Positions 5,886 to 12,977 of a DNA stretch of 24,232 nucleotides are shown here, one piece after another. Source of the DNA: Alphaproteobacteria bacterium. Its GTDB lineage: Bacteria; Pseudomonadota; Alphaproteobacteria; Rs-D84. The notes under the pieces were generated by a model, which was not told where the DNA came from, searched no databases, and was given only the letters and a program-made list of their open reading frames with translations. A program made the position numbers and the translations under genes. Within the stretch, counting starts at the first letter, position 1, and each line of letters opens with the position of its first letter. Location: the NCBI GenBank assembly GCA_017937735.1, contig JAGBCZ010000007.1, forward strand, positions 1 through 24,232. The letters run 5' to 3'.

Positions 5886-7274
5886 ATGGCTTTTATTTCT
5901 TTATCAAATGTTTCTTTTGGGTACGGCACAGACAGTAATTTACTGGCTGGGGTTTCTGTTGTCTTTAATGATACAGACAAGGTTGCAATTGTTGGTGACA
6001 ATGGTTCTGGTAAAACGACCTTGTTGCGTCTGTTAAATGGTGATGTTGTACCTGATGCGGGTCAGATTACACAGAACGCATCTGTTTTTATGTTGAATCA
6101 GATAAATGTGCAAAATAGCAAAAGTGGTGGCGAGGCGCAATCTGATGCACTGGCCCGTGCGTTCGATAGTCGTGCAGAAATTTTACTGTTGGATGAGCCG
6201 ACAAACAATCTGGATGCGTTTGCAAAACAGAACTTTTTTAATAAATTTATGTCTTATCCGTTTGGCGTTGTTGTTGTTTCTCATGACAGGGAATTGTTGC
6301 AGCGTGTTGATAAAATAATCGAATTGTCTAATGGGATGATAACTGTTTGGGGCGGTAATTATGATTTCTGGGTTGCGCAACAGCGTATTATGCGTGATAG
6401 TATGCAGTCAAAATATTCAGATACAAACAAAGAAATTGCACGTCTGACCGGAACATTAAATGTCGCACAAAATATGCGCCAACATCACAGCGCAAAACAA
6501 AACAAAGACAAGGCAAACAGGGCGGCCGGTTCCAAAATAGAGGTAAATGCCTTGAAAGGAAAAAGCCAAGAAACCGAGGCCAAAAGACGTGCGCTGATTC
6601 AAAAAAAATTAGATGCCCAATTTGCAATACGTCAGGACCTGGCAACACAAATGCGGGACGATAAAATTAAAATTCCAGTACCAAACAAGGATTTTTATTG
6701 TAAAGAATTGGTGCATATTTCTGATATGTGTTTTTCATATCATGAAAAGCAGGTTTTTAACAATTTTGATTTTTCTTTGATGGGGTGTACGCGTGTGCGC
6801 TTGTGTGGCAGAAATGGTGCCGGCAAATCAACGCTGTTAAAATTGATTTGTGGGACCTTGTTGCCAGATTCTGGGACGGTTAATGTGACGGGCAGGGTGG
6901 CATATTTAAATCAGGACTTGTCGATATTGGACAAGGAAAAAAGTATTGTTGAAAACATTATGGATGTGACAGGTGTATTGAAACATGATGCGCATGCAAT
7001 TGCTGCTAATTTTGGCTTTCGTGGTGATACGTCACAGAAATTGGCCGGTGTGTTGTCTGGGGGTGAATTATTAAAGGCAACATTGGCAGCGGTCTTGGGT
7101 GGTGCAGAACAGCCAGATTTGTTGATTTTGGACGAGCCGACAAATAATCTGGAATTGAAAAGTATTGAAATTCTGGAAGATGCATTAAATCAGTATCGTG
7201 GGGCAATATTATTGGTGTCACATGATGAAATGTTTGCCGAAAATATTAACATAGACACAGTTGTAAATCTATAA
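5886..7274 (+). CDS. Compact ABC-F ATPase (ribosome-associated, possible antibiotic resistance type)
   Basis: A 462-residue protein with two ABC cassettes and no membrane segments, the ABC-F layout. Cassette 1: Walker A GDNGSGKT (37-44), Q72, signature SGGEAQ (80-85), Walker B ILLLDEP (99-105), His133. The charged helical linker covers about 165-260. Cassette 2: GRNGAGKS (308-315), Q343, LSGGE (390-394), LLILDEP (412-418). Only about seven residues separate the Q-loop from the first signature, so the helical subdomain and any arm of cassette 1 are gone. This is even shorter than in Msr/Vga-like proteins. ABC-F proteins bind the ribosomal E site. The start at 5886 is chosen because AGGGG lies 8 nt upstream. 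An in-frame ATG at 5841 without a ribosome site would add 15 residues. Confidence 0.85.
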   Translation: MAFISLSNVSFGYGTDSNLLAGVSVVFNDTDKVAIVGDNGSGKTTLLRLLNGDVVPDAGQITQNASVFMLNQINVQNSKSGGEAQSDALARAFDSRAEILLLDEPTNNLDAFAKQNFFNKFMSYPFGVVVVSHDRELLQRVDKIIELSNGMITVWGGNYDFWVAQQRIMRDSMQSKYSDTNKEIARLTGTLNVAQNMRQHHSAKQNKDKANRAAGSKIEVNALKGKSQETEAKRRALIQKKLDAQFAIRQDLATQMRDDKIKIPVPNKDFYCKELVHISDMCFSYHEKQVFNNFDFSLMGCTRVRLCGRNGAGKSTLLKLICGTLLPDSGTVNVTGRVAYLNQDLSILDKEKSIVENIMDVTGVLKHDAHAIAANFGFRGDTSQKLAGVLSGGELLKATLAAVLGGAEQPDLLILDEPTNNLELKSIEILEDALNQYRGAILLVSHDEMFAENINIDTVVNL

Positions 7275-7291
7275 CGCAAATATTGGGGTTA

Positions 7292-7319
7292 TTGATTGAC
7301 TGTTGTTTAGGAATATAAT
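7292..7319 (+). promoter_or_regulatory. Promoter of the transferase-dgkA operon
   Basis: TTGATT (7292-7297), 16-nt spacer, TATAAT (7314-7319). Expected start near 7326, followed by AAGGGG and the ATG at 7353. Confidence 0.6.
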
Positions 7320-7352
7320 ACTATACTTCGTGTGTCAAAGGGGTATTTTATT

Positions 7353-8762
7353 ATGAAGTTTAAAATTAACCGCAGTTTATTGTTGTTTTGGGTGGTGTTT
7401 TTATTGATATTACTATTAGAATGCTCTGTAAAATGGGTTGATAGACAGTTTGGACGGGTTAATTTTGATGAAATCTTGTTAGTTTTACAGATTGGTAGAA
7501 GTGGCACTGATGTTGGATTGTTATGGTCTTTTATAAACAAAGTAATTTTACGATCATTTGGGTGGTCGGTGATATTGACCGCCGTATGTCATGTTTTTAA
7601 AAAATATAAGCACGTTCCTGTTATTATTTGTACTGGTTTATTTATGTTATTGGCGTTCAGACTGTGTACATCTAATGTGCAAATGGGCAGTTTTATGCCA
7701 TCAAATTATTCTTCTTTTTATGAAAGTCATTATGTTGCCCCAGAAACGGCTAAGATTACGTGGTCGGACAAGCGTAATGTTTTATTGATTGTTTTGGAAA
7801 GTATGGAAAAAACATATGCAAACCAAGAATTATTCGGTACAGATGGTTTAACGCCAAATATAACAAATTTGGAACAAAAATATGTGTCTTTTGAAAGATA
7901 TCAGGTTTTGTCTGGGTTGACACATACGATTGCCGCAATTACGGGTATGGTGACGGGGTTGCCATTGTTCTTTTCTAGTTATAGAAATGTTGAAAAAATG
8001 CTGGGAACCAGCGGTATTGGAAGTTTGTTTGTGAATAATGGATATCAGACTTGGTCCATGTTTCCAGCCAGTGGTAAATTTTCATTAAAAGAAAATTTCT
8101 TGCGCAGAATGGGCTTTGAAAATATATATGACGGAGAACGCTTTCGTACAATGTTAGATCATGAATTAGAAGAATATCCATTTGATGGTGTAGATGATGC
8201 AAATTTATTTAAAATATCAAAGCCTATGATAGCAAAGATTGTAAAATCAGATAAGCCATATTTTATTTTGATGGAAACGATAAATACTCATTTAAAGGGA
8301 TATTATACCAAGGCATGTCGTGATATGGGATTTCCACAGAAAAATATGGAAGATATTGCCAAATGTGAAGATAAAATTATATACGATTTTGTCCAATGGT
8401 TCAGAAAACAAGACCCGTCTGCTGTTGTTATATTGATAAATGACCATGAACAACATGCCGGCAGCATAATGAAAAAATTAGAAACAGTTCAACAACGCCC
8501 ATTGAATAATGTTTTTATTAACACAGATGCGTTTAATGGTGTTGATTTAAACAGGCCTGTGTCGGCAATGGACTTTTTCCCAACTGTTGTTGAAGTCGCT
8601 GGTGGTAAGATACAAGGGTGTCGTTTGGGGTTGGGTGCTTCTTTGACAAGACGCTGCGCAATGACAAAGACATTGCGGGAACAATACGGTGATGAAGAAT
8701 TAGAAAAGTTAATGGAACAGAAAAACAAGTTATATTATAAATTATCAGTCGGGGGTGAATAA
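7353..8762 (+). CDS. Phosphoglycerol transferase-like membrane sulfatase-fold enzyme (OpgB/LtaS family)
   Basis: A 469-residue protein. Three predicted membrane spans (about 9-22, 65-81 and 89-104) precede a sulfatase-fold catalytic domain on the outer side of the inner membrane. Visible active-site elements are a metal-binding Glu in VLES (147-150), the nucleophile region GLTHT (188-192) followed by GMVTGLPL as in OpgB, and Asp364-His365 in INDHEQH. The family moves phosphoglycerol (or phosphoethanolamine) headgroups from phospholipids onto glycans and releases diacylglycerol. It is shorter than E. coli OpgB (763 residues). dgkA begins on the base after its stop, which fits diacylglycerol recycling. 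The ATG at 7353 has AAGGGG upstream. A GTG 21 nt earlier lacks a site. The acceptor is unknown. Confidence 0.75.
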   Translation: MKFKINRSLLLFWVVFLLILLLECSVKWVDRQFGRVNFDEILLVLQIGRSGTDVGLLWSFINKVILRSFGWSVILTAVCHVFKKYKHVPVIICTGLFMLLAFRLCTSNVQMGSFMPSNYSSFYESHYVAPETAKITWSDKRNVLLIVLESMEKTYANQELFGTDGLTPNITNLEQKYVSFERYQVLSGLTHTIAAITGMVTGLPLFFSSYRNVEKMLGTSGIGSLFVNNGYQTWSMFPASGKFSLKENFLRRMGFENIYDGERFRTMLDHELEEYPFDGVDDANLFKISKPMIAKIVKSDKPYFILMETINTHLKGYYTKACRDMGFPQKNMEDIAKCEDKIIYDFVQWFRKQDPSAVVILINDHEQHAGSIMKKLETVQQRPLNNVFINTDAFNGVDLNRPVSAMDFFPTVVEVAGGKIQGCRLGLGASLTRRCAMTKTLREQYGDEELEKLMEQKNKLYYKLSVGGE

Positions 8763-9113
8763 ATGAACGCAATTAAACATATCTTTTATGCACTTAAAAA
8801 TTCTTTAAGTGGTTTGTCAGTTGTTTTTAAAAACGAGGTTGCATTTCGTCAAGATTTGTTAATTGTCGTTATTGGGTATATCGTGTTGCCGTTTTTACAT
8901 GTCGGTATGCTTGCCAAGTGTCTATTGGGGTTTTCATTGGTAACAATTCTGATTGCGGAATTAGTTAATACAGCAATTGAAAACGTTGTAGACAGAATAG
9001 GGCATGAATATCATGAATTGTCCAAAAACGCCAAAGATATTGGCAGCGCAATTGTAATGGTCACGTTGATTGCTGTGTTTTGCTTGTGGGGGTGTGTGAT
9101 TTTGCTGGCCTAG
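8763..9113 (+). CDS. dgkA: Diacylglycerol kinase (prokaryotic type)
   Basis: A 116-residue integral membrane kinase with three spans (about 30-47, 52-70 and 95-115) that converts diacylglycerol to phosphatidic acid with ATP. The signature block is clear: AELVNTAIENVVDRIG then ELSKNAKDIGSA. Glu66, Asn69 and Glu73 correspond to E. coli Glu69, Asn72 and Glu76. Length is normal. The ATG directly follows the TAA of the transferase gene with no gap, so the two are coupled, a logical pairing because headgroup transfer makes diacylglycerol. Confidence 0.95.
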   Translation: MNAIKHIFYALKNSLSGLSVVFKNEVAFRQDLLIVVIGYIVLPFLHVGMLAKCLLGFSLVTILIAELVNTAIENVVDRIGHEYHELSKNAKDIGSAIVMVTLIAVFCLWGCVILLA

Positions 9114-9185
9114 GAATAAAAATTTATTTATGTAATTGCGTTTTTTATGTAATAATTACTGGTGAGATGTATAGGGGGATTTCTT

Positions 9186-9773
9186 ATGCGTAAACAATTA
9201 TTTAAAACAGATTTATTCCAAGAAAAATTACAGCGTTTATACAATAAAAGTGCGCCAATGTTATTGTTCGAAGCGGTGTTGTTTGCGGTCTTTGGCGCAT
9301 TTATGCTGATTCAGCCGGTTGGATTTTTGTCAGTTATTGTGACACTGTTTGCGATTGTATTGATGTTGATTGGTTTTTATCGTGTTGTGTCTGGTCTGGT
9401 TGCATCACAGGAATATGGTGGTGGTTGGCTGGATGTCTTGTTTGGTATGCTGAATATTATTATTGGTGTGTTGTTCTTTGCATATCCGATTGGATCTGTT
9501 ATTGGTATAATGTATTTATTTGTGATATTGTTTATTGTACAGTCTGTACATTCATTGATATTTGCAATCAATTTAACACGTGCGCGATTTGGGCATTATG
9601 TTTTGAATCTGGTGTTATCACTGATATTGTTGGCGATTGCAATATCGTTACTGTTTTTCCCATTGGCGGGTGCCGTACTGGGGGTTGTGATGATGGCAAT
9701 ATTGTTACTGGTGTATGCTGTTGCAGATGTTTACATGTTTATTCAAATTTACCGTTTGCAAAATAAATTATAA
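9186..9773 (+). CDS. HdeD/DUF308-family membrane protein
   Basis: A 195-residue protein with about six membrane spans in three hairpin-like pairs (from residue 24 to about 187) and short charged termini. The repeated pattern of paired spans separated by short glycine-containing turns, together with the YRVVSGL segment, matches the HdeD family (acid-resistance membrane proteins of E. coli, biochemical role unknown). The ATG at 9186 is chosen because AGGGGG lies about 8 nt upstream. An earlier in-frame GTG at 9162 would add eight residues and has no site. It stands alone between dgkA and tRNA-Arg. Confidence 0.7.
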   Translation: MRKQLFKTDLFQEKLQRLYNKSAPMLLFEAVLFAVFGAFMLIQPVGFLSVIVTLFAIVLMLIGFYRVVSGLVASQEYGGGWLDVLFGMLNIIIGVLFFAYPIGSVIGIMYLFVILFIVQSVHSLIFAINLTRARFGHYVLNLVLSLILLAIAISLLFFPLAGAVLGVVMMAILLLVYAVADVYMFIQIYRLQNKL

Positions 9774-9785
9774 TAATTTATCTGT

Positions 9786-9840
9786 GGACGGTCCCGATGG
9801 CTCATGTAACTTCTGTACACTACACCATCGGGACCGTTCC
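9786..9840. repeat. Long inverted repeat downstream of HdeD-like gene
   Basis: CGGTCCCGATGG (789-800 of the 9000s) is exactly complementary to 9825-9836. The pairing extends by about three pairs with one bulge at 9838. The loop is 24 nt. No T-run follows directly, so it is not a textbook terminator. It could be a REP-like element, a protein-binding site or an RNA 3' end stabiliser. Confidence 0.55.
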
Positions 9841-9912
9841 GCATCTAAATCATTCTAATTTATTTTTTAAATTTGCCGATAATAATTCATTTGTGGATGG
9901 GTGTTTTGTGGC

Positions 9913-9940
9913 TTGAATTTTCTAAAAAATAGTATAAAAT
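9913..9940 (+). promoter_or_regulatory. Promoter of tRNA-Arg
   Basis: TTGAAT (9913-9918), 16-nt spacer, TAAAAT (9935-9940), with the tRNA beginning 12 nt later. Confidence 0.55.
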
Positions 9941-9951
9941 ATATCGCATGT

Positions 9952-10028
9952 GCGCCCTTAGCTCAGCTGGATAGAGCATCAGATTTCTAATCTGCAGGTC
10001 ACAGGTTCGAATCCTGTAGGGCGTGCCA
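9952..10028 (+). tRNA. tRNA-Arg(UCU)
   Basis: A complete 77-nt cloverleaf. The acceptor is GCGCCCU/AGGGCGU with a G1-U72 pair, the D stem is GCTC/GAGC, and the anticodon loop TTTCTAA places TCT at 9986-9988. The T arm is ACAGG/CCTGT with loop TTCGAAT, the discriminator is G and CCA is encoded. The outermost anticodon-stem pair is a U-C mismatch. Confidence 0.95.
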
Positions 10029-10034
10029 GAAATT

Positions 10035-10060
10035 TAAACCACCGTTCAGGTGGTTTTAAT
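10035..10060 (+). terminator. Terminator of tRNA-Arg
   Basis: AAACCACC (10036-10043) pairs with GGTGGTTT (10049-10056) around GTTCA, followed by TAATTT, starting 8 nt after the tRNA. Confidence 0.6.
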
Positions 10061-10097
10061 TTATGCTGAACGACCTTGGAAGAGAACCTGTAAGGTT

Positions 10098-10178
10098 CCC
10101 TCGGTCGTTTGCCGACACTGCGGGGCATTCGTTAGCGTTCAAACTGCGCATGTGCTTGTTTTCACTTACTCATTGTCG
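10098..10178 (+). repeat. Dispersed element, copy B
   Basis: Shares CCCTCGGT (10098-10105), the 15-mer CTGCGGGGCATTCGT (10118-10132) and a near-identical TTACTCATTGTCG (10166-10178) with copy A at 2036-2135, in the same order and similar spacing. It sits 70 nt after tRNA-Arg. An upstream arm AACGACC pairs with GGTCGTT across an inner GAACC/GGTTC hairpin (about 10069-10109). No credible gene is present between the two tRNAs. Confidence 0.5.
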
Positions 10179-10194
10179 AGCCCAAAGGTGAAAC

Positions 10195-10218
10195 AAAAAA
10201 ACGCACCAATTTGGTGCG
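10195..10218 (-). terminator. Terminator of the CAU tRNA
   Basis: On the minus strand a CGCACCA/TGGTGCG stem (10218-10202) is followed by seven T residues (10201-10195), 9 nt after the tRNA 3' end. Confidence 0.75.
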
Positions 10219-10226
10219 AATATCTT

Positions 10227-10303
10227 TGGTGGGTTAGGTAGGACTTGAACCCACGACCAAAGCGTTATGAGCGCTCCGCTCTAACCAACTGAGCTACTAA
10301 CCC
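10227..10303 (-). tRNA. tRNA with CAU anticodon (tRNA-Ile2 or elongator tRNA-Met)
   Basis: A complete 77-nt cloverleaf. The acceptor is GGGTTAG/CTAACCC, the D stem GCTC/GAGC, the anticodon stem GAGCG/CGCTT and the loop CTCATAA with anticodon CAT. The discriminator is A and CCA is encoded. G1 pairs with C72, so it is not the initiator. The loop context and the following TGGTC resemble tRNA-Ile2, whose C34 is modified to lysidine by TilS. Elongator Met remains possible. Confidence 0.9.
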
Positions 10304-10313
10304 ACGGTGGTGT

Positions 10314-10341
10314 ATTATATAGGTTTTATATTTTCTTGCAA
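10314..10341 (-). promoter_or_regulatory. Promoter of the CAU tRNA
   Basis: TTGCAA (10341-10336), 16-nt spacer, TATAAT (10319-10314) on the minus strand, 10 nt before the tRNA 5' end. Confidence 0.65.
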
Positions 10342-10391
10342 GATAAAAATTTATTGTTCATAAAATTATTTCTTTGTGGCATTATGTCGCT

Positions 10392-11663
10392 ATGGGCGTA
10401 ATTAAACCTATCTTGAACGATATACAAATGGCGGCATTTGATGCGATTGAGCATACAAATGCTAATATTTTAATACTGGGGCCTGCTGGGACCGGTAAAT
10501 CAACATTTGTAAATTTCTTAAAGTCGGCATCAAAAAAGAGAATTGTATGCGCATGTCCAACGGCTGTGTCTGCATTAAATGTCGGGGGGCAGACAATACA
10601 TTCATTGTTTCAAATTCAGCCCCGTGATTTTATTATGCCTGAACTGTTAAAGTTAAAGGCAAAGCCAAGAAATATCTTGACCGCAACAGATGTGTTAATT
10701 ATTGATGAAATTTCAATGGTGGCGCCTGATTTGTTAGATGCAATTGATATTTTGGCACGATATGCACGCCGTAATAATGAACCGTTTGGGGGGATTCAGA
10801 TTGTTGCAATTGGCGATTTGTTTCAATTACCGCCTGTTATAACACGTGATGCAATGCAATATTACAGTGATGAATATGGACATGCTAATTCATATTTTTT
10901 TGATAGCCATGTTTATAATCGTGCAGGCTTTATAAAGTATAATTTTGACTTTGTATATCGACAGAGTGATATTTTATTGCTGGAAAATTTGGGACGTTTA
11001 CGTGCAAATCAGATTGATGCATTAGAATTCTTTAACGCATGTCGTATTGACGATGCGACCAGACGGGATAATGCCGTGGTTATAACGCCTTTTCGGGCGG
11101 TGGCTGAACGTATAAACGCAACCAGATTGGCACAAATACCGCAAACACCTGTTGTGTATAATGGGGTTTTATCTGGTAATTTTTCAGAACGTGATGTGCC
11201 GGCACCTCTTGAATTAACATTAAAGGTCGGCGCATTGGTCGTCTTTGTAAAAAATGGGGATAAATGGCACAATGGTTCAATGGGGATTGTACGTACGCTG
11301 TCTGCACGTGAAATTGTCGTTCAGTTATTGTCTGATTCACGGGATTTGGTAGTTGTAAAGCCAGAAAAATGGCAAAAAATTGAATATAGTCGTGATGAAA
11401 ATGATAGGTTGGTTGAAAACGAGGTCGGTGGATACAAGCAATTTCCATTAAATTTAGGATACGCAATGACTATCCACAAAGCCCAGGGTAAGACATTGGA
11501 TGCGGTTGTGGTGGATGTGTCACGTGGATGTTTTGCGCATGGACAAACGTATGTTGCGCTGTCCCGGACACGTAAATCATCCGATATGCATATTGCGTCA
11601 CCGTTGCGTGCGCGTGATGTTATTTTTGACAGGCGTGTTTTAGATTTTGTAAATGATTTATAA
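10392..11663 (+). CDS. PIF1-like SF1B DNA helicase
   Basis: A 423-residue helicase with the conserved motifs in order: Walker A GPAGTGKS (30-37), a CPTAVSALNVGGQTIHS block (55-71), Walker B LIIDEIS (102-108), GDLFQLPP (141-148), YRQ (189-191), motif V MTIHKAQGKTLD (359-370) and motif VI TYVALSRTR (386-394). PIF1/RecD-like enzymes unwind DNA 5' to 3' using ATP and resolve stalled forks or structured DNA. No nuclease or other domain is attached. The ATG at 10392 is preferred over an upstream TTG at 10374. Neither has a clear ribosome site. It converges with rimI and the two stop codons share the palindrome TTATAA. Confidence 0.85.
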   Translation: MGVIKPILNDIQMAAFDAIEHTNANILILGPAGTGKSTFVNFLKSASKKRIVCACPTAVSALNVGGQTIHSLFQIQPRDFIMPELLKLKAKPRNILTATDVLIIDEISMVAPDLLDAIDILARYARRNNEPFGGIQIVAIGDLFQLPPVITRDAMQYYSDEYGHANSYFFDSHVYNRAGFIKYNFDFVYRQSDILLLENLGRLRANQIDALEFFNACRIDDATRRDNAVVITPFRAVAERINATRLAQIPQTPVVYNGVLSGNFSERDVPAPLELTLKVGALVVFVKNGDKWHNGSMGIVRTLSAREIVVQLLSDSRDLVVVKPEKWQKIEYSRDENDRLVENEVGGYKQFPLNLGYAMTIHKAQGKTLDAVVVDVSRGCFAHGQTYVALSRTRKSSDMHIASPLRARDVIFDRRVLDFVNDL

Positions 11664-12044
11664 ATCTTTCTTCATCATAATAGCATCAATGCCATCATAG
11701 TATTTTGTTCGGACACCAATTTTATTGTATCCGTTTGATTCATATAAATGACGGGCAGGGGTGTTGTTTTCTGCAACTTCCAAGAATATACTTTTTATGC
11801 CAGATTTTTTTAATTCGCCTTCGACAATGCCCAACATTGCGCTGGCAATACCGGTGTTACGTGCATCTGGGTGAACGCCAATTGTTATTATTTCTGCTTC
11901 GTCCAGGGCAGTACGATATACGATAAAGCCATTTTGACTGGCGATAATTTCACAGCCTGATTTTTTCAGGTCTGCGAAATCATCTGCGGACCACGGTTTG
12001 TGTGGGAAACACAATTTATGAAGGTTCGCAATTTCGTCCAGCAA
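11658..12044 (-). CDS. rimI: Ribosomal protein S18 alanine N-acetyltransferase-like GNAT
   Basis: A 128-residue GNAT acetyltransferase. The N-terminal HKLCFPHKPWS block (9-19) is typical of RimI. The acetyl-CoA-binding loop is DARNTGIASAML (about 60-71). The C-terminal half carries LEVAENNTPARHLYESNGY (about 90-108). RimI acetylates the N-terminal alanine of S18 using acetyl-CoA. It starts with TTG one base after the stop of the preceding gene. A stop 12 nt upstream in frame rules out any ATG, and the conserved N-terminus requires this start. Pairing with tsaB in one operon is common. It overlaps the convergent helicase by 6 bp. Confidence 0.85.
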   Translation of the reverse strand: MLDEIANLHKLCFPHKPWSADDFADLKKSGCEIIASQNGFIVYRTALDEAEIITIGVHPDARNTGIASAMLGIVEGELKKSGIKSIFLEVAENNTPARHLYESNGYNKIGVRTKYYDGIDAIMMKKDL

Positions 12045-12045
12045 A

Positions 12046-12429
12046 TTAGCCCCTTATTTTTGGAGATGTAAAAGAAGGATTCTGAAAACGGCGTGTCAAT
12101 CTGGTACGTTTTAATGCGTTTTCATACTTTTTATGCAAATCATCGTGAATACGTTTTGCATTGTCGCCACTGCATTTGTGAATCAATGGTCCTTGGCCTT
12201 CTTGTTTAATTTCGATATTCATTAAGTATTTTGTAGGGGTTTTGTGTGCAGGATCAACAACTTTGATTGTAGAAATATGCACAATGTCGCCGTCTACGTA
12301 GTAGCGATGACCTGTATTGCCAGAAATTTTTTCGTTAGAATATCCGATTGTATGTTTTCTGATTGTATCAAAAATAGCTTTGCTGTGCTGTTCAATAAAT
12401 GTTGGTACAGTATTGTTTGTATTGCTCAT
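12046..12429 (-). CDS. Unknown small basic protein between tsaB and rimI
   Basis: A 127-residue soluble protein that I do not recognise. The middle (about 45-75) looks like a beta-rich fold, with alternating strands around HRYYVDGDIVHISTIKVVD and YLMNIEIKQEG. The C-terminal 30 residues are strongly basic (KRTRLTRRF), which could bind nucleic acid. A good AAAGGA site precedes the ATG. The gaps are 2 nt to tsaB and 1 nt to rimI, so it belongs to the lon-tsaB-rimI operon. The context hints at translation or protein modification, but there is no direct evidence. Confidence 0.75.
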   Translation of the reverse strand: MSNTNNTVPTFIEQHSKAIFDTIRKHTIGYSNEKISGNTGHRYYVDGDIVHISTIKVVDPAHKTPTKYLMNIEIKQEGQGPLIHKCSGDNAKRIHDDLHKKYENALKRTRLTRRFQNPSFTSPKIRG

Positions 12430-12431
12430 CT

Positions 12432-12977
12432 TTAATTTCCTTTTTTATTCTGTTCCGCATAACTGGGACGCAGATACATGGGGACAGTGGGACCGATAGT
12501 ACCAGCTTTTATTTTTTCTGCAACTATTTTTATGCCGTGCTTTAAATCAAATGGTTTATGACCGACTGTGCGTGCCCATTCCATTTGTTTGGTTTCCAGT
12601 TCGTCAATTTCCATTGTTTGTGGTTCCAGACCATTGGCTGCAACAAAAAAGTCGCCACGCCCAGAATCAATCGCAACAAACGCATCTGGGGTTGCCGCCA
12701 GATACAGTTCAAATGCGTTTATACCAACAACAGGTACATTTAATCCCATTGCAATGCCCTTGGCGTACGCAATACCCAGTCGGATGCCGGTAAAACTGCC
12801 GGGCCCCGTTACAACACCGATGGCGGTTATATCAGACCATTTTGCACCACATTCTGTGATAAATTTTTCGCATTCTGTCGGCAGGGCAACAGACTGTTTT
12901 TCAACCTGAACAGATTTGTATTGGTCGTCTAATACAAATTCTAGGTTTGCGCCAGATGTATTTATAATCAATATCAT
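12432..12977 (-). CDS. tsaB: tRNA t6A37 biosynthesis protein TsaB
   Basis: A 181-residue protein of the ASKHA fold needed with TsaC, TsaD and TsaE for the t6A modification at position 37 of ANN-decoding tRNAs. It opens with MILIINTSGANLEF and contains the diagnostic GPGSFTGIRLGIAYAKGIA (58-76). The C-terminus has the PMYLRPSYAEQ segment. It is shorter than the usual 200-230 residues, with a reduced central region. The ATG overlaps the TGA of the Lon-like gene by 4 nt (ATGA). Confidence 0.93.
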   Translation of the reverse strand: MILIINTSGANLEFVLDDQYKSVQVEKQSVALPTECEKFITECGAKWSDITAIGVVTGPGSFTGIRLGIAYAKGIAMGLNVPVVGINAFELYLAATPDAFVAIDSGRGDFFVAANGLEPQTMEIDELETKQMEWARTVGHKPFDLKHGIKIVAEKIKAGTIGPTVPMYLRPSYAEQNKKGN

